From NCBI GenBank assembly GCA_035544875.1, contig DASZZP010000064.1, positions 1 to 64,000 of the forward strand: DNA of 64,000 nucleotides. Reading direction: 5' to 3'. Under the pieces are notes generated by a model, which saw nothing but the letters and a program-made list of their open reading frames with translations, did not search any database and was not told the DNA's origin. A program made the position numbers and the translations under genes. The stretch is from JASLEW01 sp035544875 (GTDB lineage: Bacteria > Acidobacteriota > Thermoanaerobaculia > Multivoradales > UBA5704). Positions within the stretch are counted from its first letter, which is position 1; each line of letters begins with the position of its first letter. This document shows positions 27,160 to 35,615 of the stretch, one piece after another.

Positions 27160-27385
27160 ATGAAACTGCGCTGCGATTTGGCGGAAGAGGCCAGCTCGAA
27201 GCATCCATCGGGTCGCCCCCCGCAACCCCCGCGAGTCCCCTTCCCGATTGACTGAAGCCGCCGGGTCCCGACCTCCGGGAAGTGCCGCACGTCCATCACC
27301 GGACGTGCGGCCTGCCCGGCGGCGCCGGGGGGGAAGGGGACGCCCCCTCCCTTGGCACACGGACCTATTTCGTTCTATACACTTG
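27160..27385 (+). repeat. Family A repeat, copy 1 (with outward promoter)
   Basis: About 225 bases filling most of the 374-base gap between rfbB and uppP. Head: ATGAAACTGCGCTGCGAT..; middle: ATCGGGTCGCCCCCCGCAA, then the hairpin ACGTCC-atcacc-GGACGT (27286-27303); tail: GGGGACGCCCCCTCCC and ACGGACC. The tail contains TTGGCA (27352-27357), 18 bases, TATACA (27376-27381), a plausible promoter firing into uppP. Shares most of its length with the copy at 32391. Confidence 0.75.
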
Positions 27386-27449
27386 GCGCCTTCGGGCCGC
27401 GGCCGCGCGGCGTCGCCCACTCAACCTCAACCCCGCGAGGAGCGTACCC

Positions 27450-28265
27450 TTGACACCATTCCAGGCCGTGGTCCTATCGCTGGTCCAGGCAGTGACCGAG
27501 TTCCTGCCGATCAGCTCCTCCGGCCACCTGATCCTCGTCCCTTACTTCCTGGGGTGGCCGGACCAGGGGCTGTCGTTCGACATCGCCACCAACACCGGCA
27601 CGCTGCTCGCCATCGTCGCCTATTTCCGCGCCGACCTGCGCGATCTGATCGCCGGCTTCCTGACCGGCGCCCCCGGGCACCACGATTTCGAGCCGCGGCG
27701 CCTGGCCTGGGCGATCGTGCTCGGGACCATCCCTGCCGGCATCTTCGGACTGCTGTTCCAGAAAACCGTCGCGACCCATTTCCGTACCCCGCTGCTGATC
27801 GCCGGCACCACGTTCTTCTACGGGCTGGTGCTGCTCTGGGCGGACCGCGCCGGCCGGCAGGAGCGCGAGCTCGGCAGCCTGGGACTCGCCGACGCCGCGC
27901 TGATCGGCCTGGGGCAGGCGCTGGCGCTGGTCCCGGGGACTTCCCGCTCGGGGATCACCATCAGCGCGGCCCTCTTCCTTGGCTTCACCCGCCCCGCGGC
28001 GGCCCGCTTCACCTTCTTGCTGTCGGTCCCGATCGGCATTCTGGTCGGCAGCTACGACCTGTGGAAGCTGTGGAAGACCGGCGAGCTCTGGGGGCAGCTG
28101 ATGCCGCTCGCCATCGCCATCTTGGTCTCCGGCGCGGCCGGGTACTTCGTGATCGGCTGGCTGCTGTCGTGGCTGCGCCGGCGGCGGCTGACCGTCTTCG
28201 TGGTCTACCGGCTGCTGCTCGCGGCGCTGATCGTCTGCGTGGTGTGGCTGCGCGGCGGCGGGTGA
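27450..28265 (+). CDS. uppP: Undecaprenyl-diphosphatase (BacA type)
   Basis: 271 residues from a TTG preceded by GCGAGGAGCG; an upstream in-frame extension of 56 codons comes from repeat DNA. Seven to eight membrane segments. Signature motifs: QAVTEFLPISSSGHL near residues 12-26 (catalytic Glu and Ser) and PGTSRSGIT near 163-171 (conserved Arg). It recycles undecaprenyl diphosphate to the monophosphate carrier used by peptidoglycan, O-antigen and the arnC pathway encoded nearby. Probably transcribed from the promoter in the preceding repeat. Confidence 0.95.
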   Translation: MTPFQAVVLSLVQAVTEFLPISSSGHLILVPYFLGWPDQGLSFDIATNTGTLLAIVAYFRADLRDLIAGFLTGAPGHHDFEPRRLAWAIVLGTIPAGIFGLLFQKTVATHFRTPLLIAGTTFFYGLVLLWADRAGRQERELGSLGLADAALIGLGQALALVPGTSRSGITISAALFLGFTRPAAARFTFLLSVPIGILVGSYDLWKLWKTGELWGQLMPLAIAILVSGAAGYFVIGWLLSWLRRRRLTVFVVYRLLLAALIVCVVWLRGGG

Positions 28266-28368
28266 GGGATGTGGGACAACATCACTACTGCAGCGGGGGG
28301 CTTCTCGCCGGCGGGCGGGCTTCCGCGGCCCATGGAGGGTGTTAGGGTAGGATAGATGCATAGCCATA

Positions 28369-28475
28369 TTGACAATCCAGCATAATATCAGATAGCGTTG
28401 GAGGCGCGGGGAGGCAAACTCCTCCTCTCATTCCTCCCAAGAAGGAGCGCCCACGACGAGCGCTCCTCTTTTTTG
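28369..28475 (+). ncRNA. Candidate small RNA with own promoter and terminator
   Basis: A perfect TTGACA (28369-28374) lies in a short AT-rich island. A weak -10 (TAGCGT, 28393-28398) follows at 18 bases. The 75-80 bases downstream have no start codon with a ribosome site but hold a GGAGG-caaa-CTCC hairpin, the C-rich single strand CTCTCATTCCTCCC (anti-Shine-Dalgarno-like), and a strong terminator at 28443-28474. The region lies between uppP and a converging gene. It could instead be just the uppP terminator region; the perfect -35 box is the reason for the call. Confidence 0.4.
28443..28474 (+). terminator. Rho-independent terminator
   Basis: Stem AGGAGCGC (28443-28450) with GCGCTCCT (28460-28467), nine-base loop, then CTTTTTT. 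This is the clearest intrinsic terminator in the window, and such T runs are rare in this GC-rich sequence. It ends the candidate small RNA and possibly uppP read-through. Confidence 0.8.
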
Positions 28476-28536
28476 TTCCCCGTGCCGGCGGCAGGGCGGC
28501 TTGGCGCACGGCCCGGGGAGCACCCGCTTTCGGCCG

Positions 28537-28558
28537 GCCCGTCCGGTGATGGACGGGC
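28537..28558. repeat. Hairpin related to the family A core
   Basis: GCCCGTCC (28537-28544), loop GGTGAT, GGACGGGC (28551-28558): a perfect 8-bp stem. The sequence around it (GTCCGGTGATGGACG, then CCCGGAGGTCGG) is the inverse of the hairpin within family A copy 1 (27270-27305). It ends 21 bases after the stop of the chalcone-isomerase-like gene (minus strand) but lacks a T run. Confidence 0.45.
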
Positions 28559-28578
28559 GGCACATCCCGGAGGTCGGC

Positions 28579-29139
28579 CTAACCGCTTCCCAGGACGGCC
28601 GACTTGAAGTCCTCGCCGGGCCCGGGGTGCGGTCCGATCCAGGTGGCGAGGAGCGCATCGGCGGTGGCCTTGCCCGGCAGGGTGCCCTTGGCTTTGCCGT
28701 TGACCTCGACGCTGGTGCCTTGGCCGGGGAGATAGGTCAGCACCAGCTCATGGCCCTTGTCGATCGCCTCCATGAAGCCGCACAGCGAATTGAAGCCCTG
28801 CTTGACCTCCGCCGTGGCATTCGGCGTGTTGTCGGCAAGGCCCTCCTGCCAGGCGTCGCACATCTGCTTGCCGCTGACGCCGTAGACGAAATGCAGCACC
28901 ATCCGCCGCGGGGCGTCGGCGGCGGTGATCTTGGCCGCCGACTTCTCCTTGGCCGGCAGGTACAGGCCGCCGACATAGACTTTGATGAAGAATTTCTTGC
29001 GCAGCCCGATGCCGTTGAGCAGCAGCGTCTGGCCGTTCGCGTCGACCCGGTCCGGCAGGGTGACGTCGGCGAGCGTGGCGGCGGCGGCCGGCAGCGTCAG
29101 GGCGAAGGCGAACAGGGTGCCGATGAGGGTCTTTCGCAT
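28579..29139 (-). CDS. Secreted chalcone isomerase-like domain protein
   Basis: 186 residues from ATG after GGGAGGACTTGCG. Signal peptide MRKTLIGTLFAFALTLPAAAA. The mature part has the CHI-fold pattern: LLLNGIGLRKKFFIKVYVGGLYLP, then RMVLHFVYGVSGKQM, a helical middle with FNSLCGFMEAIDKGH and LVLTYLPGQGTSVEVNGK, ending TWIGPHPGPGEDFKSAVLG. Bacterial members are periplasmic, bind fatty-acid-like ligands rather than chalcones, and have no proven reaction. Single gene, divergent from the sigma-factor operon. Confidence 0.88.
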   Translation of the reverse strand: MRKTLIGTLFAFALTLPAAAATLADVTLPDRVDANGQTLLLNGIGLRKKFFIKVYVGGLYLPAKEKSAAKITAADAPRRMVLHFVYGVSGKQMCDAWQEGLADNTPNATAEVKQGFNSLCGFMEAIDKGHELVLTYLPGQGTSVEVNGKAKGTLPGKATADALLATWIGPHPGPGEDFKSAVLGSG

Positions 29140-29334
29140 CGCAAGTCCTCCCGTAAGGGTCGGTTTGGTGAGTCTGGCGCGGAGATTGTCTCATGTCCAT
29201 GCCGGACGCCGAGCGCGCCGAGCGCCGCGCGATTGCCGAGGCCACGATTGTCGAGCGGGCTGGTCCGGGCCAGAACCCCGGCAGCGACCAGGCCGTATGA
29301 GACAACGCCTGGCCGCCTCGAGCCGAGATCTGCG

Positions 29335-29940
29335 ATGATGACCGATGCCCAGCTGGTGGCGGCCGCCCTGCGCGGGTCGCAAGACGCCTTCCGCGAGCTG
29401 GTGAAGAGATTCGAGCGCCCCATCTACAGCCTGGTGGAGCGCATGGTGCATGATCCCGGGCTGGCTGAGGACCTGGCTCAGGAAGTCTTCGTCAAGGCGT
29501 TCCGCCGCTTGGACAGCTATGATCCGAGCCGCAAGTTCGCAAGCTGGCTGTTCAAGATTGCGCACAACACCACGATCGACGCACTGCGCCGCCCGCTGCC
29601 GGAAACGGTGCCTCTGCAGAAGGCCGACCGCGAGGAAGGCGGCGACTTCCTGGCGGTGCTTGCCGATGCCTCGGTCGAGAACCCGGAGGCCGCGGCGTCG
29701 CGGCGCGTCATGGCGCGCGCCCTGGAGCGCGCCATCGCCCGCCTGCGGCCGGAGTACCGCGAGGCCGTGGTGCTGCGCTATGTGGAAGGATGGTCGTATG
29801 GGGAGATCGCCGACACGATCGGGCTGCCGCTGGGGACGGTCAAGACGAACCTGCATCGCGCCCGCAAGGAGCTCGCCCAGGCAATGGCCGCCGCCGGCTG
29901 GGGCCCGCGAGTCGAAACCGAGGAAGCCGACACTCCGTAG
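29335..29940 (+). CDS. ECF RNA polymerase sigma factor (RpoE-like)
   Basis: 201 residues. Region 2 (AFRELVKRFERPIYSLVERMV, then DLAQEVFVKAFRRLDSYDP and FASWLFKIAHNTTIDALRR) and region 4 (LRPEYREAVVLRYVEGWSYGEIADTIGLPLGTVKTNLHRARKEL) are both complete. The upstream region 29141-29334 is short and shared with the divergent gene. The following genes, a small membrane protein and a bactofilin-like membrane protein, look like its anti-sigma factor and an envelope effector. Confidence 0.93.
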   Translation: MMTDAQLVAAALRGSQDAFRELVKRFERPIYSLVERMVHDPGLAEDLAQEVFVKAFRRLDSYDPSRKFASWLFKIAHNTTIDALRRPLPETVPLQKADREEGGDFLAVLADASVENPEAAASRRVMARALERAIARLRPEYREAVVLRYVEGWSYGEIADTIGLPLGTVKTNLHRARKELAQAMAAAGWGPRVETEEADTP

Positions 29941-29965
29941 GGTGCTCTGAAGGAGACGCTGGACG

Positions 29966-30505
29966 ATGCGCCGCCCCGATCAGACCCAATCGCTCGCCCG
30001 CTGGCTCGCCGCCGAGCAGGCCGGCCGCACCGAGGAAGCCGAAGCCGCGCTCGCACAGCTGTGCGCGGCGCTGCCTCGTCCTGCGCCGCGGGCCGGCTTC
30101 GCCGACGCCGTCCTGGCCCGGGTGAGGATCGCCGGCGCCACCGAAGGCTACGGGCTCTTCGCCAGCCGCTGGTTCAAGGCCGCGATGGCGCTGTGCGGCG
30201 CCTCCACAATCAGCCTGCTGATGGGTCTGCCCGCGGTCTGGCGGGCGGTCAGCGGCGCCTGGAGCTCGGCGAAGCTGATCCAGGCGGCCGTGAGCTCGAT
30301 CGTCGAGCTCGATCAGTGGCTGGTGGCCGTCCTAAGCGTGGGCGCCAAGCTCATGCTGCTGGGAAGGATGCTGGCCGATGCCCTGGCAATCGTGCCGGTG
30401 GCGGCGCTGGCCGCCGCCTGCGTGCTGGTCTCGGCGCTGGCCTTCCGCTTTCTCCGCGGCCTTATCACAGGTGACAGGAGGTGGGTCTATGTGGACCCCA
30501 TCTGA
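29966..30505 (+). CDS. Probable membrane anti-sigma factor
   Basis: 179 residues; ATG preceded by GAAGGAGACG, 25 bases after the sigma gene. A soluble N-terminal part (residues 1-50: LARWLAAEQAGRTEEAEAALAQL..) precedes membrane segments near 73-92 and 137-160. There is no zinc-binding HxxxCxxC, so it is not a classical ZAS anti-sigma. The role is inferred from position right after an ECF sigma and from topology. Overlaps the next gene by 17 bases. Confidence 0.65.
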   Translation: MRRPDQTQSLARWLAAEQAGRTEEAEAALAQLCAALPRPAPRAGFADAVLARVRIAGATEGYGLFASRWFKAAMALCGASTISLLMGLPAVWRAVSGAWSSAKLIQAAVSSIVELDQWLVAVLSVGAKLMLLGRMLADALAIVPVAALAAACVLVSALAFRFLRGLITGDRRWVYVDPI

Positions 30506-32369
30506 CCGCTTGCTTCGCTCCTTCAGCCGGGCCCCGATGGCGCTGATCCCGGCGGTCATGGCGGTGTCAGCGCTGGCGCTGGCTCCGCCGTCCCCGGCCC
30601 AGGCTGTGGGCGCCGGGGCCAACCCGCCGGTCCATTCCGCGGCCGGCGCGGCCACCGGCTCCACGTCCTCGCTCTCCAACACTCAGCGCCGCGAGCTGCG
30701 CCAGGCGATCGCGAAGCGCTACCGGGTGCGCCCGATCCACAACGGCGTCGTGCTCGAGCCGTACAGCGAGAAGTTCGCGGTGAGCTCCATCGAGATGACC
30801 GGCGACCGGCTGGCGATCAACGGCAGTCCGGTCAATGCCGAGGTAGCCCGCGCCTGGCTGCGCGAAGAAGCCGAGCCGGTGCTGCGCCTGTTGGCCCTGG
30901 CGCCCGCCGACCGCCAGGCGCTGTTCGACCTCCGCCGCGATGTCAGCCCGGCCGCCCCAGCCACACCGGCGGCCGGCGCCTCCGCGGCCCTTCCGCCCGC
31001 CCCGCCGGCTCCCCCAGCAGAGAATAGATTGCCCGGCGCGCCGGGCGGTCCCTCCGGGGCGTCCGCGCCCGCGGGGGACAGCGGCGCCGCGGCGGAGGAG
31101 GCCGAGCGCGCCAAGCAGGAGAGGACGGCCGCCGACGAGCAGGCCGCCGCCGCCAAAGTGGAGGCGGAGGCCGCCAAGCAGGAGGCCGAGTCGGCCAAGG
31201 TGGATGCCGAATTAGCGAAACACGAGGCGGGCGGAAGGGGGGCCAAGGCACGGTCGGTCAGCTCCGGCAGCCGCATGCACCTCGGCGGTTCGGTGACCGT
31301 TGAGCCCAGCGAGGTGGCCGAGAGCGTGGTGACGATCGGCGGCAACGTCCGCGTCGAGGGCGAGGTCGCCCAGGACGTCACCGCGGTGGGCGGCTCGGTG
31401 CGTATCAACGGCAAGGTCGGTGGCGACGTGACGGCGGTGGCCGGCAACGTCCATCTGGGGCCGCACTCCGAGGTCATGGGCGACGTGGTCAGCGTCGGCG
31501 GCACGGTGATTCGCGATCCCGGCGCCCACTACCATGGCAACGTCAACGACGTGAGCCTCCTACCGCAGTGGGTATGGCGCGACGGCGGCAGCGAGCCGGG
31601 CGCCAACTGGCCGATGGTCTTCGTCCCCTTCGGCCTGAGCTGGCCGCTGCTCTGGACGCTGACCAAGATCGTGCTCCTGGTGCTCATCGGCTGGATGATC
31701 GTGGTGCTGGGGCGCGCCTCGCTCGAGAAGGTCGCCGCCCGGGTCGCGGATGAGGAGGTGAAAGCCGCAGCCACCGGCTTCCTCAGCCAGATCCTCTTCC
31801 TGCCGCTGCTCGCCGTGGTCACCGTGCTGCTCGTCATCTCGATCGTCGGTTGCGCTCTGCTGCTGCTCTACCCGTTTGTCTTCCTGGCCATCGTGGTGGC
31901 CGGTCTGGTGGGCTTCACCGCCGTCGCCCTGCAGGTGGGACGCGTGCTCGCGGCGCGCTTCAACCGCCCCTCGGCGAGTCCCTATGCGGCCGTTCTGGCC
32001 GGAATCCTGGCCATCGAGGCCTCGACCCTGATCGGCCGCATGCTGGCCGCCGGCGGCGGTCCCTTCCATTTCATCTCCTGGCCATTCCTGATCATCGGGC
32101 TGGTGGTGCGCTATGCCGCCTGGACGGTGGGCCTCGGCGCGGTGATCCTCACCGCCTTCGAGCACCGGCCACGGCGCTGGCGGCGGCTGGCATCCCCTCC
32201 GCCGGGAGGCGAGGCCTTTCGCACGGAAAGCGGCGCGGCCCGCCCCGCATGGCCGGCCGGCGCCCCGGCGGTACCCACCACGACGTCGGTGCCCGAGTCC
32301 CCTTCGGCGCCCAGTCCGGTCGCGCCGGCGCCGCCGCCTTCCGGCGAGCCGCCTGAGCGGCACGAGTAG
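30489..32369 (+). CDS. Bactofilin-like polymer-forming domain fused to a polytopic membrane domain
   Basis: 626 residues; ATG after ACAGGAGGTG. Order of parts: signal-like segment (17-38), a domain with LSNTQRRELRQAIAKRYRVRP and FAVSSIEMTGDRLAINGSPV (about 55-140), a Pro/Ala linker, an Ala/Glu/Lys coiled coil (about 200-255), a right-handed beta-helix stretch (about 260-345; SVVTIGGNVRVEGEVAQDVTA type repeats with V.GG.V spacing), then four or five membrane helices (about 375-560) and a Pro/Ser tail. The helix stretch recalls bactofilins and polymer-forming cytoskeletal proteins. Last gene of the sigma operon, so probably an envelope-stress or surface-structure protein. Confidence 0.7.
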   Translation: MWTPSDRLLRSFSRAPMALIPAVMAVSALALAPPSPAQAVGAGANPPVHSAAGAATGSTSSLSNTQRRELRQAIAKRYRVRPIHNGVVLEPYSEKFAVSSIEMTGDRLAINGSPVNAEVARAWLREEAEPVLRLLALAPADRQALFDLRRDVSPAAPATPAAGASAALPPAPPAPPAENRLPGAPGGPSGASAPAGDSGAAAEEAERAKQERTAADEQAAAAKVEAEAAKQEAESAKVDAELAKHEAGGRGAKARSVSSGSRMHLGGSVTVEPSEVAESVVTIGGNVRVEGEVAQDVTAVGGSVRINGKVGGDVTAVAGNVHLGPHSEVMGDVVSVGGTVIRDPGAHYHGNVNDVSLLPQWVWRDGGSEPGANWPMVFVPFGLSWPLLWTLTKIVLLVLIGWMIVVLGRASLEKVAARVADEEVKAAATGFLSQILFLPLLAVVTVLLVISIVGCALLLLYPFVFLAIVVAGLVGFTAVALQVGRVLAARFNRPSASPYAAVLAGILAIEASTLIGRMLAAGGGPFHFISWPFLIIGLVVRYAAWTVGLGAVILTAFEHRPRRWRRLASPPPGGEAFRTESGAARPAWPAGAPAVPTTTSVPESPSAPSPVAPAPPPSGEPPERHE

Positions 32370-32390
32370 CCAGCCGCGTGGCCAGCCGGT

Positions 32391-32603
32391 TCTAGGGCGA
32401 TCCCGCGGCATGAAACGGCGCTGCGATGTGGCGTCGGAGGCCTACTCAAAGCATCCATCGGATCGCCCCCCGCAGTCCCCGCGAGTCCCCTTCCCGGTTG
32501 TCGGCCGCAGCTGTCGCACGTCCATAGCCGGACGTGCGGCCTGCCCGGCGGCGCCGGGGGGGAAGGGGACGCCCCCTCCCTCTTGCTCTGGAGAGTTTCG
32601 TCT
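32391..32603 (+). repeat. Family A repeat, copy 2
   Basis: Fills the 238-base gap between the bactofilin-like gene and the converging recD2. Starts TCTAGGGCGATCCCGCGGC then ATGAAACGGCGCTGCGATGT. The core hairpin CGCACGTCC-atagcc-GGACGTGCG lies at about 32515-32538, and the tail reads GGGGACGCCCCCTCCC, then TTGCTCT and GTTTCGTC. Head and tail carry GAAAC and GTTTC as inverted ends. Closest relative is the inverted copy at 37741-37901, which shares both termini. Confidence 0.75.
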
Positions 32604-32607
32604 TTGC

Positions 32608-34899
32608 CTACAGCGGTGGGGCGGCATCATTCGCCGCGGCGGCGAGGCGTTCGGCGAGGCGGGTGTAGCGGCTGCGCACGCGGCGGTTGCTGACCGCGGT
32701 TGCCAGCGCCTTGGGCTCTCCGACCAGGATGGCCAGCCGCTTGGCGCGGGTGATGCCGGTGTAGAGCAGGTTGCGCTCGAGCATGACGTAGTGCTGCGAG
32801 TGCAGCGGGATCACCACGCACGGGTACTCGCTGCCCTGCGCCTTGTGGATCGAGCAGGCGTAGGCGAGGGCGAGCTCGTCGAGGGCCGCGAAGTCATAGG
32901 CGACCGCGCGGCCGTCGAACGACACGCGCAGCAGGTGGTCGACCTCGTCGATCGCGGTCACGCGGCCGATGTCGCCGTTCCAGACCTCGAGATCGTAGTT
33001 GTTGCGCACCTGCATCACCTTGTCGCCGACCCGCAGGCTGTGACCGCCGCGGGTGATCGTCTTGCCCTCGGGGTTGAGCACATCGCGCAGCACGCTGTTG
33101 AGGTGGGCGCTGCCCAGCAGGCCGCGTTTCATCGGCGTTAGCACCTGGATCTGCTCGTAAGGGTCGAGGCCGAAGCGCGCCGGGATGCGCTCGGCGACCA
33201 GCCGGACGATGGTCTGCAGCACCTCCTCGGGCTCGCGGCGGTCGAAGAAGAAGAAGTCGCCATCCGGCTCGGCTGACTCGAGCACCGGCATCTGCCCGCT
33301 CTGCACCCGGTGCGCATTGACCACGATCAGGCTGCGCTCCGCCTGGCGGAAGATCTCGGTCAGCCGCACCACCTCGACGGCTTGCGAGCGGATGAGGTCG
33401 GCGAGCACCTGCCCCGGGCCGACCGAGGGGAGCTGGTCGACATCGCCCACCAGCACCAGGCGGCCGCTGTCCGGCAGCGCCTTGAGCAGGTGGTAAGCGA
33501 GCAGCGAGTCGAGCATCGAGGCCTCGTCGACGATCAGCAGGTCGCAGGCCAGGGGACGCTCGCGATGCCGGTCGAAGGCGCGGCTGTGCGGGTTCCATTC
33601 GAGCAGCCGGTGGATCGTGCTGGCCTCGGCGCCGGTCGCTTCGGCAAGCCGCTTGGCCGCCCTGCCGGTCGGCGCCGCTAGGAGCACGCGCTGCGCCTTG
33701 CGGGAGAGGATCTGGACCAGGCCGCGCACCAGCGTCGTCTTGCCGGTGCCCGGCCCGCCGGTGACCACCAGCAGCTTGCTGCTGATGCCGCGGCGGATCG
33801 CCTGGCGCTGCTGCGCCGCGAGGGTTAGCTGCTGGCTTCTCTCGAACCAGTCGAGGGCCCGCTCCTGATCGATGGCGAGCGGCAGCGGCGGCTGCGCGAG
33901 CAGGGCGCGGAGGCGGGACGCGATGCCGACCTCGGAGGCGTGGAGCTGTGGCAGATAGACCGCCTCGTCAGCCGCTTCGCGCGGCGGCGCCCCTGCTGCG
34001 ATCGGCGCGCTCGCCCCCGCGGACCGCTCGGCCTTCCCGGGCCGCTCGCCAGGCAGCGACTCGACGATCACCTCTGCCGCGGCGGCCAGCGCGCCGATCG
34101 CGGCCCCGACCTGCTCGGGAGCGCTCTCGAGCAGCTTCTCGGCCTCCTCGATCAGCCGCGCGCGCGGCAAGAAGAGGTGCCCGCGGTCGGCTGCCTCGGC
34201 CAGCACGTGCAGGGTTCCGGCCGCGATGCGCTGCGGCGCGGTGCGCGAGATCCCGAGGGTGGCGGCGATGCGGTCGGCGGTGGCGAAGCCGATGCCGTGG
34301 ATGTCGGCGGCCAGGCGGTAGGGGTTGTCCCGCACCCAGCGGGTCGCGAGCGCGCCGTAGGCCTTGTAGATCTTGATCGCATAGTGGGTCGAGACGCCGT
34401 GCGACTGGAGGAAGACCATGACTTCCTTGACGTCGCGCTGCTCGACCCAGGCGCGCAGGATCTCGGAGCTGCGCTTCGGGCCGATCCCCTCGACCTCCTG
34501 CAAGCGCTCCGGGTGGTGCTCGATCACCTCGAGCGTCTCCAGCCCGAAGCTCGCGACCAGCCGGGACGCCATCACCTTGCCGATGCCCCGGATTAGCCCC
34601 GACCCGAGATACTTCTCGATTCCGGCGGCCGTCGCCGGCACCAGGGTGGCATAGGAGGTGACCCGGAACTGCCGCCCGTGCCGAGGATCGTCGACCCAGC
34701 AGCCGGTCAGGCGGAGGTTCTCTCCCGGCTGGACGCCCAGCAGGTTGCCGACCGCGGTCACCGGCTCGCGCTTGCCCGAGACCGTCAGCCGCACCACGCT
34801 CCAGGCGTTCTCTTCGTTGGCGTAGACGATCCGCTCGAGCGAGCCTTCGAGCTCGGTCTGCTGACCCGGGGAGACGCCGTTTTCGAGCGGGAGCTGCAT
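32608..34899 (-). CDS. recD2: RecD2-type SF1B DNA helicase
   Basis: 763 residues from ATG 34899, typical for RecD2. An OB-like N-terminal domain (LEGSLERIVYANEENAWSVVRL), tandem helix-hairpin-helix motifs (GLIRGIGKVMASRLV, LQEVEGIGPKRSSEIL, IHGIGFATADRIA), Walker A GGPGTGKTT, Walker B LLIVDEASMLD, VGDVDQLPSVGPGQVL, and the C-terminal motif AYACSIHKAQGSEYPCVVIP with TGITRAK. A 5'-3' helicase acting in repair and recombination outside RecBCD. An extra Ala-rich stretch with GERPGKAERSAGASAPIAAG (about 300-330) is a family-specific insertion. Not in an evident operon. Confidence 0.95.
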   Translation of the reverse strand: MQLPLENGVSPGQQTELEGSLERIVYANEENAWSVVRLTVSGKREPVTAVGNLLGVQPGENLRLTGCWVDDPRHGRQFRVTSYATLVPATAAGIEKYLGSGLIRGIGKVMASRLVASFGLETLEVIEHHPERLQEVEGIGPKRSSEILRAWVEQRDVKEVMVFLQSHGVSTHYAIKIYKAYGALATRWVRDNPYRLAADIHGIGFATADRIAATLGISRTAPQRIAAGTLHVLAEAADRGHLFLPRARLIEEAEKLLESAPEQVGAAIGALAAAAEVIVESLPGERPGKAERSAGASAPIAAGAPPREAADEAVYLPQLHASEVGIASRLRALLAQPPLPLAIDQERALDWFERSQQLTLAAQQRQAIRRGISSKLLVVTGGPGTGKTTLVRGLVQILSRKAQRVLLAAPTGRAAKRLAEATGAEASTIHRLLEWNPHSRAFDRHRERPLACDLLIVDEASMLDSLLAYHLLKALPDSGRLVLVGDVDQLPSVGPGQVLADLIRSQAVEVVRLTEIFRQAERSLIVVNAHRVQSGQMPVLESAEPDGDFFFFDRREPEEVLQTIVRLVAERIPARFGLDPYEQIQVLTPMKRGLLGSAHLNSVLRDVLNPEGKTITRGGHSLRVGDKVMQVRNNYDLEVWNGDIGRVTAIDEVDHLLRVSFDGRAVAYDFAALDELALAYACSIHKAQGSEYPCVVIPLHSQHYVMLERNLLYTGITRAKRLAILVGEPKALATAVSNRRVRSRYTRLAERLAAAANDAAPPL

Positions 34900-35050
34900 G
34901 GCCGGAAGGGACCCCCAGTCTATCGCCCTCCGCCTCTCGCCGCCAGCCTTTGGGCAATCGAGCCGCCCCACCCGGGTGACGCCAGCGTCTCATTCCGCCA
35001 ACCTCTGCCGGAATTTGCGTGGAATACGCTACTGCCCCAAATTGCAGAGC

Positions 35051-35073
35051 TGGAGCTTGCGGGCCAAGCTCCA
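35051..35073. promoter_or_regulatory. Nine-base-pair hairpin upstream of the VOC gene
   Basis: TGGAGCTTG (35051-35059), loop CGGGC, CAAGCTCCA (35065-35073): a perfect 9-bp stem without a T run, 38 bases before the TTG of the secreted VOC protein and downstream of the divergent recD2 start. It could be a leader hairpin or an operator. Confidence 0.35.
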
Positions 35074-35110
35074 GACATGACACAGTTCGGCAAATCCGGG
35101 GGGACACACA

Positions 35111-35509
35111 TTGCGCAAAACACTCAAACTCATCGCACTTTCCGCTATGCTGCTTGCATCGCCAACCTTCGCCGACGGAGCCGCCATGCCATCCGCACCC
35201 ATCGTGTTCTTCGACATCGCCGGTCCCGACGCCGCCAAGCTGAGGGACTTCTACGCCAGCAATTTCGGCTGGGACATCGCGCCGTCGAACATGATCAAGA
35301 CGCCGAACCTCGAAGGCACGCTGCGCCAGGACCCACCGGAAAAGATCCTCTACATCGGCGTCACCGACCTCGACGCCGCGATGGCGAAAGTCAAAGCCAC
35401 CGGCGGTACCATCGAAACCCCAAAGCTCCCGACGCCGACCGGCGAACAGTTCGTACTGTTCCGAGACCCGGCCGGAAATCGCATGGGGCTGGTGGGCGTG
35501 AAGAAGTAG
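35111..35509 (+). CDS. Secreted VOC (glyoxalase/bleomycin-resistance fold) protein
   Basis: 132 residues from TTG, with only a weak GGGGGG ribosome site. Signal peptide MRKTLKLIALSAMLLASPTFA. One VOC module pair: IVFFDIAGPDAAKLRDFYASNFGWDI, then ILYIGVTDLDAAMAKVKATGGTI and QFVLFRDPAGNRMGLVG. Cytosolic relatives bind metals through His/Glu; here no clear His ligand is present, so it may be a binding protein. Export of a VOC protein is uncommon. If the true start were the ATG at 35186 the protein would lose the signal peptide. Confidence 0.75.
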   Translation: MRKTLKLIALSAMLLASPTFADGAAMPSAPIVFFDIAGPDAAKLRDFYASNFGWDIAPSNMIKTPNLEGTLRQDPPEKILYIGVTDLDAAMAKVKATGGTIETPKLPTPTGEQFVLFRDPAGNRMGLVGVKK

Positions 35510-35615
35510 CGCACGCCTAAACCCGCTTTTTCATCTCGTCGTCCACCACCAGAGCGTGAAGCGTGGCGGTCAGTGCCGCCTCCGCGATGCCGGCCCGCGC
35601 TGGGGGCAGCCGGAC

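Noticed and set aside
28537..28558. Terminator for the chalcone-isomerase-like gene
   Set aside because: Strong stem but no T run on the minus strand, and it matches the hairpin core of family A repeats.
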